Shown here piece after piece: positions 57,509-64,000 of a stretch of 64,000 nucleotides of DNA (the stretch's first letter is position 1; each line of letters opens with the position of its first letter). Both the position numbers and the translations under genes were made by a program. The stretch spans positions 62,001 through 126,000 of the forward strand of contig CAVVTR010000005.1 of the NCBI GenBank assembly GCA_963751245.1, given 5' to 3'. The notes beneath the pieces are model-generated. The model did no database searches. It saw only the letters and a list, made by a program, of their open reading frames with translations, and had not been told where the DNA came from. The DNA is from CAVVTR01 sp963751245 (GTDB taxonomy: Bacteria > Acidobacteriota > Thermoanaerobaculia > Thermoanaerobaculales > Thermoanaerobaculaceae).

Positions 57509-59674
57509 GTGATGGAAGCGCTTCCCCGCTTCGAGGACCTCCTCGAGCTCGTGCAGAGCTACAAGCCGGACTGCGACGAGGGAGTCCTCCGCCGCGCCTA
57601 CGTCTTCTCGGCCATGGCCCACCGCGGGCAGGTCCGGGTGTCGGGGGAGCCCTACCTGGTGCACCCCCTCGAGGTCGCCCGGATCCTGGCCGAGATGCGC
57701 CTGGACGAGGTCGCCATCGCCACCGGCCTGCTCCACGACCTGCTCGAGGACACCGGGGTCGGGGAGGCCGAGCTCGAGGCGCAGTTCGGGGACGAGATCG
57801 CGAACCTGGTCCGGGCGCTCACCAAGATCACCTCCATGGAGCAGTCGTTCGCCGCCCGGGAGAAGGCCCAGGCCGAGACCTTCCGGCGCATGCTCCTGGC
57901 CTCGGTCGAGGACATCAGGGTCATCCTGGTCAAGCTCGCCGACCGCCTCCACAACATGCGCACCCTCCACTTCCTCCCCGAGGCGAGGCGCCGCCGCATC
58001 GCCGCCGAGACGATGGAGATCTACGCGCCCATCGCTCACCGGCTGGGCATGGGGCGGATGAAGGCCGAGCTCGAGGACCTGGCGCTTGTCCAGCTCTACC
58101 CCGACGACTTCGAGCGCCTCACGGAGCAGCTCCAGCAGCGCGAGCAGACCGTGGGGGGTGTGGTGGAGGAGATCCGGGCGAGCATCTCGCGCACGCTGGA
58201 GGAGCACTCCATCTCCGGGGACGTGCGGTGGCGGATCAAGCACCTCTACTCGATCTGGTCCAAGCTGCGCCGGCAGGAGATCGGGCTCGAACGGGTCTAC
58301 GACTTTCTCGCCTTCCGCATCATCGTGGACTCGGTGCCCCACTGCTACGCCGCGCTGGGGCTCATCCACCAGATGTGGCGGCCCGTGCCGGGGCGCATCA
58401 AGGACTACATCGCCATGCCGAAGCCGAACGGCTACCAGTCGCTGCACACGTCCGTCATCGGCCCGGAAGGGCAGCCGTTCGAGGTGCAGATCCGCACCCG
58501 GGAGATGGACCAGATCGCGGAGACGGGCATCGCGGCGCACTGGCTCTACAAGGAGGGGCGCTCGCCCGGCCAGGACGCCGACCGCGTGGCGTGGCTGCGC
58601 GGCCTCCTCGAGGGGCAGCAGGAGGACCCGCGGGAGTTCCTCGACTCGCTCAAGCTCAACCTCTACCCGGAGGAGGTCTACACGTTCACCCCCAAGGGCG
58701 AGGTCCTGGCCTTCCCGCGGGGGGCGACCCCCATCGACTTCGCCTACCGGGTCCACACCGAGGTGGGCCACCACTGCGTGGGCGCCCGGGTGAACGGCAA
58801 GCTGGTGCCGCTGCGCACGCCGCTGAAGAACGGCGACATCGTCGAGATCCTCACCTCGGGCAACCAGATGCCCAGCCTGGACTGGCTCGAGCTGGCCGTC
58901 ACGGCCCGCGCCAAGAACAAGATCCGCGCCTTCCTCAACCGCAGCCAGAAGGAGCAGGTGGTGGAGGGCGGGCGGCGCCTGGTGGAGCGCGAGGCCCGCC
59001 GCCTGGGCCTCTCGTTCAAGCAGGTCCGCGAGGGCGAGAAGTTCGCCCACGTGCTCAGCGAGCACGGCTTCCCCAAGGAGGACGACCTCTACGCCGCGGT
59101 GGGTGTGGGGCGGCTGTCGCCGCGGGACGTCTTCGCGCCCTTCGTCCGGGAGGAGGCCCCGCCGCCCCAGCCGTCCCGCGTGCTGCCCATCGGCCGCGAC
59201 GAGACCGTCATCGTGGTCAAGGGCCACCGCGACTTCCTCACCTACCGGGCGGCCTGCTGCAATCCCCTGCCCGGTGACGAGGTGGTCGGCTACATCACGC
59301 GCGGCCGGGGCGTGGCCGTGCACCGCGCCAGCTGCCCCAACGTGCGCCAGCTCCTGCACCAGCCCGAGCGGAGGGTCGACGTGGAGTGGGGGAGCGCCAC
59401 CGGCTCCTACGGGGTGGCTCTGGAGGTGGGGTTCGAGGACCGCGCCGGCATGCTCGCCGCCGTGTCACAGGCCGTCACGGCGGCGGGGGCGGACATCCGC
59501 AGCTGTCACCTGGCCACGGAGGCGGACCAGCTCGGCAGCATGGACCTGATCGTACAAATTCGTGACCGGGATCACCTGGAGAAGGTGCTGGGCGCGGTGA
59601 AGCGCATTCCCGGGGTGACGCGGGCGGAAACCGCCGCGTCCCCCGGAACCCAACGAGTGCGCAATCTTTCTTAG
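57509..59674 (+). CDS. rel: Bifunctional (p)ppGpp synthetase/hydrolase, Rel/SpoT
   Basis: Makes and degrades the stringent-response alarmone. About 721 residues: HD hydrolase domain (HRGQVRVSGEPYLVHPLEVA, GLLHDLLEDTG, ADRLHNMRTL), synthetase domain (RVYDFLAFRIIV, GRIKDYIAMPKPNGYQSLHTSV), TGS domain (VYTFTPKGEVLAFPRGATPIDFAY), a Cys-containing helical zone (RAACCNPLPGDEVVGYITRGRGVAVHRASC) and a C-terminal ACT domain (DRAGMLAAVSQAVTAAGADI). HD and synthetase residues look intact, so a bifunctional enzyme is expected. Start at 57509 or 57512. Confidence 0.95.
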   Translation: MMEALPRFEDLLELVQSYKPDCDEGVLRRAYVFSAMAHRGQVRVSGEPYLVHPLEVARILAEMRLDEVAIATGLLHDLLEDTGVGEAELEAQFGDEIANLVRALTKITSMEQSFAAREKAQAETFRRMLLASVEDIRVILVKLADRLHNMRTLHFLPEARRRRIAAETMEIYAPIAHRLGMGRMKAELEDLALVQLYPDDFERLTEQLQQREQTVGGVVEEIRASISRTLEEHSISGDVRWRIKHLYSIWSKLRRQEIGLERVYDFLAFRIIVDSVPHCYAALGLIHQMWRPVPGRIKDYIAMPKPNGYQSLHTSVIGPEGQPFEVQIRTREMDQIAETGIAAHWLYKEGRSPGQDADRVAWLRGLLEGQQEDPREFLDSLKLNLYPEEVYTFTPKGEVLAFPRGATPIDFAYRVHTEVGHHCVGARVNGKLVPLRTPLKNGDIVEILTSGNQMPSLDWLELAVTARAKNKIRAFLNRSQKEQVVEGGRRLVEREARRLGLSFKQVREGEKFAHVLSEHGFPKEDDLYAAVGVGRLSPRDVFAPFVREEAPPPQPSRVLPIGRDETVIVVKGHRDFLTYRAACCNPLPGDEVVGYITRGRGVAVHRASCPNVRQLLHQPERRVDVEWGSATGSYGVALEVGFEDRAGMLAAVSQAVTAAGADIRSCHLATEADQLGSMDLIVQIRDRDHLEKVLGAVKRIPGVTRAETAASPGTQRVRNLS

Positions 59675-59687
59675 GTTGAGGGCGTGG

Positions 59688-59708
59688 TCCGTCCGCCCGG
59701 CGGACGGA
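59688..59708. terminator. Hairpin between convergent rel and rpmB
   Basis: Perfect 9-bp stem TCCGTCCGC/GCGGACGGA with loop CCG, 13 nt after the rel stop and 10 nt after the rpmB stop on the other strand. No T-run. Confidence 0.65.
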
Positions 59709-59718
59709 GTGGGGGGAG

Positions 59719-59913
59719 CTAGTGGGCGGCCTTGACCACCTTGCCCGAACGCAGGCAGCGCGTGCACACCAGCAAGCGAACCGGCCGGCCGTCGACGCTC
59801 GCCCGCACGCGTCGCAAGTTCACGTGCCAGCGGCGCTTGGTGACGTTGTGCGCGTGGCTTACGCGATTTCCGACGAGCATCCCCTTGCCACAGAGCTCGC
59901 ATTTCCTGGCCAT
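59719..59913 (-). CDS. rpmB: 50S ribosomal protein L28
   Basis: 64 residues. MARKCELCGKGMLVGNRVSHAHNVTKRRW is the L28 signature and the C-terminal LLVCTRCLRSGKVVKAAH completes a four-cysteine zinc-type (C+) version: CELC and CTRC. ATG at 59913 with GGAGGAG directly upstream; the longer open frame upstream is not part of it. Monocistronic, with its own promoter. Confidence 0.97.
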   Translation of the reverse strand: MARKCELCGKGMLVGNRVSHAHNVTKRRWHVNLRRVRASVDGRPVRLLVCTRCLRSGKVVKAAH

Positions 59914-59945
59914 AACTCCTCCAATACCCCTTTCGAGGCCGGGGG

Positions 59946-59974
59946 ATTCTATCACGGGATCGGCCCCTTGCCAA
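59946..59974 (-). promoter_or_regulatory. rpmB promoter
   Basis: Minus strand: TTGGCA (complement of 59969-59974), exact 17-nt spacer, TAGAAT (complement of 59946-59951). Leader about 27 nt with a GGAGGAG ribosome site. Confidence 0.78.
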
Positions 59975-59998
59975 GGGGACTTCCAGCGTTGGGGTTCC

Positions 59999-60027
59999 TT
60001 GACAAGGCATAGTGCCATTGCTACATT
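59999..60027 (+). promoter_or_regulatory. pil operon promoter
   Basis: Consensus TTGACA (59999-60004), exact 17-nt spacer, TACATT (60022-60027), followed by an A-rich start region (AAAACAAAAG). Divergent from the rpmB promoter, the two -35 elements about 25 bp apart. Leader about 63 nt. Confidence 0.82.
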
Positions 60028-60096
60028 AAAACAAAAGTATGAGCATCGGAACTCCTTCATCAGGCGTTGTGCTGGACTCATAGGGGGCAAGGGACC

Positions 60097-61146
60097 GTGC
60101 AGCTACGAAAGAAGAAGGGGATCACCGGGCTCGATGTTGGTTCCTTTGCAGTAAAGTTGGTCGAACTCAAGCCGGGAAAGTCCGGACGCTTTACGCTGAC
60201 CCACGCCGGCCACGCCCCTCTCTCGCCCGAGGCGATCGTCGAGGGGACCATCATGGATTCGTCACTGGTGGTGGAGGTGGCCCAGCGCCTGGTGCAGGAG
60301 CAGGGGGTGCGCAACCCGAACTTCGGGATCTCCCTGTCCGGAATCTCGGTGGCGATCCGCAAGATCCAGGTCCCGGCCATGTCCGAGGCGGAGCTCGCCG
60401 AGTCGATCCAGTGGGAGGCGGAGCAGTACCTGCCGTTCAACGTCAACGAGGTGAACCTGGACTACGTGGTGCTGGGCAGCGACGCCGACACCATGGACGT
60501 CCTCCTCGTGGCGGCACGGAAGGACCGCATCGCCGACTACGCCGGCGTCGTGAGCCAGCTGGGAAAGGCGGCGTCCCTGGTGGACGTGGACGTCTTCGCC
60601 CTGCAGAACGCCTACGAGCACAACTACGGCCTGCCCAGCGACCGCGCCGTGGCGCTGGTGAACATCGGCGCCCACATCATGAACGTGAACGTCCTGGCCA
60701 ACGGGCAGTCGGTGTTCTGGCGTGACATCGTCTTCGGAGGCAACGCCTACACCGAGGCGATCCAGCGCGAGCTCAACCTCACCCGCGAGCAGGCCGAGGC
60801 GGTGAAGAGCGGCGAGCAGCTCGGCGACCACTCCCCGCAGACCATCCTGGGCGTGCTCAACGCGGTGAGCGAGGATCTCGCGGCCGAGCTCCAGAAGACC
60901 TTCGAGTTCTTCTACACGACCTCGAGTCACGATCACGTGGAGGAGATCGTGTTGGCGGGAGGCTCCTGCCAGGTCCTCAACCTGGACCAGCTCCTCAAGG
61001 ACCGCCTGGGCGCCCGCGTCGAGGTCATGAACCCGTTCCGGGAGATCGACTACTCGGAGAGCCAGTTCCCTCCGGAGTGGTTGAACCGCCATGCCCCCTC
61101 CATGGCCGTTGCCGTGGGCATGGCGCTGCGGACCGTCGGAGACTAG
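60097..61146 (+). CDS. pilM: Type IV pilus assembly protein PilM
   Basis: Actin-like cytoplasmic ATPase-fold protein that binds PilN and links the inner-membrane platform to pilus motors. 349 residues: GLDVGSFAVKLVEL (phosphate-1-like loop), SLSGISVAIRKIQVP, WEAEQYLPFNVNEVNLDY, ALVNIGAHIMNVNVL, FGGNAYTEAIQ and VLAGGSCQVLNLDQLL. The GTG at 60097 has AGGGGGCAAGGG upstream and gives the standard MQLRKKKGITGLDVG start; an open frame from 60067 is less likely. First gene of pilMNOPQ. Confidence 0.95.
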   Translation: MQLRKKKGITGLDVGSFAVKLVELKPGKSGRFTLTHAGHAPLSPEAIVEGTIMDSSLVVEVAQRLVQEQGVRNPNFGISLSGISVAIRKIQVPAMSEAELAESIQWEAEQYLPFNVNEVNLDYVVLGSDADTMDVLLVAARKDRIADYAGVVSQLGKAASLVDVDVFALQNAYEHNYGLPSDRAVALVNIGAHIMNVNVLANGQSVFWRDIVFGGNAYTEAIQRELNLTREQAEAVKSGEQLGDHSPQTILGVLNAVSEDLAAELQKTFEFFYTTSSHDHVEEIVLAGGSCQVLNLDQLLKDRLGARVEVMNPFREIDYSESQFPPEWLNRHAPSMAVAVGMALRTVGD

Positions 61147-61151
61147 CCGCG

Positions 61152-61745
61152 ATGATCAAGATCAACCTGCTGGCCGAAGCGCGCACCGAAAAGGTGGCCA
61201 AGCCTCCTCTCATCTCCCTCGGCGGGGCGAATCTCAACAACTACATCATCCTCGTCCTCCTCCTCGGGGCCATGGGATACGTCGGCTTCAGCTACTGGCA
61301 CCTCACCTCGAAGCTCTCCTCGATCAACGAGGAGGTCGTGAGCCAGCAGCGCGAGTACGACCGCCTCAAGGACATCATCGCCGAGGTGGAGCGGTACAAG
61401 AAGCGGGCCGCCGACCTGGAGCGCAAGATCGACATCATCGAGAAGCTCAAGGCGAACCAGCTCGGGCCGGTGCGCATCATGGACGAGGTGTCCAAGGCGC
61501 TGCCCGACCTGCTCTGGCTCACCAACATGGACCTCAAGGGGAACACCATCTCCCTGAAGGGCCAGGCGATGAACGAGAACGCCGTGGCGAACTTCATCTC
61601 GAACCTGGGCTCCAGCCCGTTCTTCGCCGAGCCGAACCTCAAGATCATGCAGCAGAACGATAAGGGCATCTTCAGCTTCGACCTCTCCTGCTCGTTCACA
61701 TACTCCCCGCAGGAGGCTGGTTCGAAGCAGGGGCAGCGCAGCTAG
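61152..61745 (+). CDS. pilN: Type IV pilus assembly protein PilN
   Basis: Bitopic inner-membrane protein. 197 residues: the N-terminal MIKINLLAEAR is the conserved PilM-binding peptide (IxxxNLLP-type), then a membrane helix (NYIILVLLLGAMGYVGFSYW), a coiled coil (about 55-100) and a ferredoxin-like periplasmic domain (LPDLLWLTNMDLKGNTISLKG). Pairs with PilO as a heterodimer in the alignment subcomplex. Five nt after pilM. Confidence 0.94.
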   Translation: MIKINLLAEARTEKVAKPPLISLGGANLNNYIILVLLLGAMGYVGFSYWHLTSKLSSINEEVVSQQREYDRLKDIIAEVERYKKRAADLERKIDIIEKLKANQLGPVRIMDEVSKALPDLLWLTNMDLKGNTISLKGQAMNENAVANFISNLGSSPFFAEPNLKIMQQNDKGIFSFDLSCSFTYSPQEAGSKQGQRS

Positions 61746-61760
61746 AGGGGGTGTGAGGCC

Positions 61761-62348
61761 ATGGCTGGCTTGGATCTCGACAACCGACCCTGGTACTTCG
61801 CGCTCATCGTGGGCGTCATCATCGCCGGAGGGCTGATCTGGGCTGGAGAGAGCTACGTGCTCAAGGACATCCGGACCGAGATCACCAGCAAGACGAAGCA
61901 GCTCGACGATCTCAAGGAAAAGGTCCGCCAGGGCAGGTCCGTGGCCAAGGACCGCGAGGCGTTCCGTCAGAAGGTGGAGCAGCTGGAGACCGAATGGGCG
62001 CGCCTGTTGCGCATCCTGCCCACCGCCAAACAGACCGACGAGATCATCAAGAAGATCAAGTCCCTCACGGAGCGGGGCGACTTCCGCTTCGTCACCTTCC
62101 AGCCCGCCGGCTTCGTGAAGAAGGACTTCTTCCTGGAGTGGCCGATCAACGTCCAACTCCAGGGGAGCTACCACGAGCTCGCGCTCTTCTTCGACCGGCT
62201 GGCCCGGTTCTCGAGGATCATCAACGTGGATTCGCTGGACATCACGGCGCTGCGCAACACGCGGGTGCCGCAGTACACGATCAACACGCGCTTCACCATG
62301 AAGACGTTCATCTACGAGGAAGATAAGAAGGCTGGAGGGGGACGATGA
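61761..62348 (+). CDS. pilO: Type IV pilus assembly protein PilO
   Basis: Inner-membrane partner of PilN. 195 residues: membrane helix (YFALIVGVIIAGGLIWAGESYV), coiled coil (about 38-80, DIRTEITSKTKQLDDLKEK...), and the PilO domain with LRILPTAKQTDEIIKKI, PINVQLQGSYHELALFFDRLARFSRIINVDSL. GGGGTGTGAGGCC precedes the ATG. Its stop overlaps pilP by 4 nt (ATGA). Confidence 0.95.
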   Translation: MAGLDLDNRPWYFALIVGVIIAGGLIWAGESYVLKDIRTEITSKTKQLDDLKEKVRQGRSVAKDREAFRQKVEQLETEWARLLRILPTAKQTDEIIKKIKSLTERGDFRFVTFQPAGFVKKDFFLEWPINVQLQGSYHELALFFDRLARFSRIINVDSLDITALRNTRVPQYTINTRFTMKTFIYEEDKKAGGGR

Positions 62349-62830
62349 AGCGCACGCTGCTCCTCGTCTTGGCGCCGCTGCTGGCCGCGCCGCTGCTCGC
62401 CCAGTCCCCGACGCCGGTGCCGACGCCGACCCCCGAGAGCCCCATCGACACCACTACGGTGGAGCGGATCCTCAAGGGTGAGGAGGCGCTGGACCGGGGG
62501 CAGACCTTCAGCTACGAGGCCGCCGGTCGGCGGGACCCGTTCCGCTCCCTCCTGGAGGGACGCCAGAAGGAGGACCAGGGCCAGCGCCCGCCGGGACTCC
62601 GGGGCATGGGTGTCCAGGACGTCCGGCTCGAGGGTATCTTCAAGCTTCCGAGCGGCTACGTGGCGATGGTCCAGGGCAGTGACAACCTCAGCTACATCAT
62701 CCGCCCTGGCTCCGTCTTCTTCGACGGGATCGTCGAGTCCATCGAACCGGGCCGAGTGGTGTTCAGGTTGCAGGTAACGGACCCGAAGAGTCTGAAGCCC
62801 TACCGCGAGCTCGTGCGGACGCTGCAATAA
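62345..62830 (+). CDS. pilP: Type IV pilus assembly protein PilP, without a lipobox
   Basis: Periplasmic protein that connects PilNO to the PilQ secretin. 161 residues: signal peptide (LLLVLAPLLAAPLLAQ), a Pro/Thr linker (PTPVPTPTPESP), then the PilP domain with YEAAGRRDPFRSLLEG and LEGIFKLPSGYVAMVQGSDNLSYIIRPGS. Proteobacterial PilP is usually a lipoprotein; here there is no cysteine at all, so it must be soluble or held by its partners. Confidence 0.93.
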   Translation: MKRTLLLVLAPLLAAPLLAQSPTPVPTPTPESPIDTTTVERILKGEEALDRGQTFSYEAAGRRDPFRSLLEGRQKEDQGQRPPGLRGMGVQDVRLEGIFKLPSGYVAMVQGSDNLSYIIRPGSVFFDGIVESIEPGRVVFRLQVTDPKSLKPYRELVRTLQ

Positions 62831-62849
62831 GGTGTTTTTGGGGGTTGCG

Positions 62850-64000
62850 ATGATGGCGACAGGTATTCGCTCCAGAGTGGCGGTGATGACCGTTGTGGCC
62901 CTGCTCGCCCTTGCGGTGGCGGGCGGTGCGACGGCAGGGGAGCCGGTGTCGATCCTGGGCATGGCGTGGACGCCACAGCCTGGACCGGCGCTGGTGGTCA
63001 GCGCGACAGCGCCGCTCCGGTTCCGTGAGTCGAGGCCGGAGCCCGGCGTGGTCGTCCTGGACTTTCCCGAGGCCCTGCCCGGCGAGCCCCTCGACCCCGT
63101 GGCCGAGCCAGCGGCGGGCCTGAAGGCGGCCACCATGTCCGTGGCGGAAGAGGGAGGGGCGCGCTTCGGCCGTCTGCGCCTCGAGTGCGACCCGGCGGCG
63201 GACGTCGCCGTGGCCGCGCTGCCGGCCGGTGTGGAGGTGCGCTTCACCGGCGCCTCCGCCACCGTGGCGGCGGGATCCAACCTCGAGGCCCTGGACGCGG
63301 TGAGCGACGCGGGCGGGGTGTCGGTGACCCTGGACGCGGACGGTCCGCTCAAGGGCAAGGTCTTCACCCTGCCGAACCCGCCCCGGGTGGTCGTCGACCT
63401 CCCCGGCGTGGTGAACCGCGTGGCCAGGAGGGTCCAGGAGCTCGAAGGCGGTCCCGCCCGCCGCGTCCGCGTGGCGCAGTTCCGGGTCGACCCGGAGCCC
63501 GTGGTGCGCGTCGTGGTGGATCTCGACGAGGCTCTCCCCTACACGCTGAGCGCCACCGGGCGCGGTGCCGTGCTGCGGGTGGGCGAGGCCACGGTGCCCG
63601 CCGCGGTGGCGGAGGCACCCGCCCCCGCAGCGGCCCGGACCGTGACCGCCGAGTCGGCGGAGTCGGCGAAGCCCGAGCCCATGGAGGTGGCCGAGGCCGC
63701 CGCGCCGGTCGAGCCGGCGGCGACGCCGGCGGAGGAGCCCGAGGCGAGGCCGGTCCACGTGGAGGCCCCCGCGGTGGTCGCCGAGACGGCCCAGGAGCCC
63801 GCCGGCAAGCCGGCGTCTGAGACGGCCCCGACCGTGACGGCCTCCCGCGAGACGCCAAACGTGCCGCCGATCACGCTGGTCGACGAGCCGCTGCCCCCGG
63901 CGAAGCCGGAGGTCGCTCCCATGGCGGAGACCACCGCCGGAGCCGCGCCGGCGGCGGAGACGGCCGCTCCGGCGATCCCGCCGGTCAAGGTGGCCGAGGA
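62850..64000 (+). CDS. pilQ: Type IV pilus secretin PilQ, N-terminal part (3' end outside window)
   Basis: Would form the outer-membrane secretin pore. The frame is open from ATG 62850 to the window end (383 codons). Signal peptide (VVALLALAVAGGATAG), then two AMIN-type peptidoglycan-binding domains: one around 30-125 (PRVVVLDFPEAL-like, VVVLDFPEALPG) and one around 140-245 (FTLPNPPRVVVDLPGVVNRVARR, RVRVAQFRVDPEPVVRVVVDL), then a long Ala/Pro/Glu-rich linker. N0/N1 and secretin domains lie beyond the window. Identity rests on position after pilP plus the AMIN pattern. Confidence 0.9.
   Translation, partial: MMATGIRSRVAVMTVVALLALAVAGGATAGEPVSILGMAWTPQPGPALVVSATAPLRFRESRPEPGVVVLDFPEALPGEPLDPVAEPAAGLKAATMSVAEEGGARFGRLRLECDPAADVAVAALPAGVEVRFTGASATVAAGSNLEALDAVSDAGGVSVTLDADGPLKGKVFTLPNPPRVVVDLPGVVNRVARRVQELEGGPARRVRVAQFRVDPEPVVRVVVDLDEALPYTLSATGRGAVLRVGEATVPAAVAEAPAPAAARTVTAESAESAKPEPMEVAEAAAPVEPAATPAEEPEARPVHVEAPAVVAETAQEPAGKPASETAPTVTASRETPNVPPITLVDEPLPPAKPEVAPMAETTAGAAPAAETAAPAIPPVKVAE

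Noticed and set aside
54644..59359. Very long minus-strand open frame (about 1570 codons) opposite secD, secF and rel
   Set aside because: It is the GC-rich antisense shadow of three well-conserved genes; composition is His/Arg/Gly/Val-rich with no domain.

Overview
The window is a very GC-rich bacterial chromosome segment, densely coded, with short gene gaps, many 4-nt ATGA/GTGA overlaps and frequent GTG starts. It looks like a Gram-negative (diderm) bacterium: it has LolA-, PilQ- and porin-like proteins, and an ileS-lspA-lgt-rluD lipoprotein-maturation cluster. Two tandem Ser/Thr kinases with a TPR tail, DUF3187/DUF3373 proteins, a multihaem cytochrome, an L-lysine 6-transaminase and dispersed palindromes together suggest Acidobacteriota (Thermoanaerobaculia/Holophagae-like). 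That placement is an inference; no rRNA is present to confirm it. No tRNA, rRNA, CRISPR array, transposase or prophage gene was seen.

Layout. 1-1437: 3' end of an aconitase gene, then about 0.9 kb of non-coding repeats. 1438-5521: Ca2+/Na+ antiporter, aminotransferase, LipM-like octanoyltransferase and a two-repeat secreted protein. 5714-11537 (minus): ileS-lspA-lgt-rluD, with lspA broken by a one-base homopolymer deletion, plus acpS and a small membrane protein. 12066-17203 (minus): two paralogous membrane Ser/Thr kinases. 17273-25704 (minus): seven chained genes forming a Wsp-type chemosensory pathway (two CheW, MCP, CheA-REC, CheB, REC-GAF-GGDEF, CheR-TPR) that should end in cyclic-di-GMP synthesis. 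25736-29434 (minus): acyl-CoA/AMP ligase, cyclic-nucleotide-binding TPR protein and amidohydrolase, probably co-transcribed into the chemosensory operon. 29524-37440 (plus): two-component pair, recA, quinone oxidoreductase, SugE/Gdx exporter, NtrC-type regulator (also with a one-base G-run frameshift), pyrE and two small membrane proteins. 37486-40992 (minus): lat, infC, a CoA-binding protein and a DUF3187 protein. 41210-44819 (plus): a promoter-to-terminator unit encoding a monohaem cytochrome, a DUF3373 outer-membrane protein and an eight-haem-motif cytochrome, probably a respiratory electron-transfer module. 44858-48706: MFS exporter, fmt, rsmB, HU. 48707-49756: a second repeat region that shares inverted sequence with the one at 1 kb. 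49757-59913: TGS-domain nucleoside kinase, cysE, lolA, tgt-yajC-secD-secF, rel, rpmB. 60097-64000: pilMNOPQ, type IV pilus assembly, with pilQ cut by the window end.

Two genome-scale signals stand out. First, at least nine start codons lie exactly 6-7 nt after a TANNNT-like -10 box, which predicts leaderless mRNAs for fmt, rel, lolA, lipM, the NtrC-type regulator, a histidine kinase, cheW, an amidohydrolase and a small membrane protein. Other genes (recA, ileS, hup, rpmB, pilM, the cytochrome unit) have normal sigma70 promoters with exact 17-nt spacers and longer leaders. Second, the two long non-coding regions, about 48 kb apart, carry the same palindrome-bearing repeat families in opposite orientation, including hairpins whose arm sequences differ but still pair.
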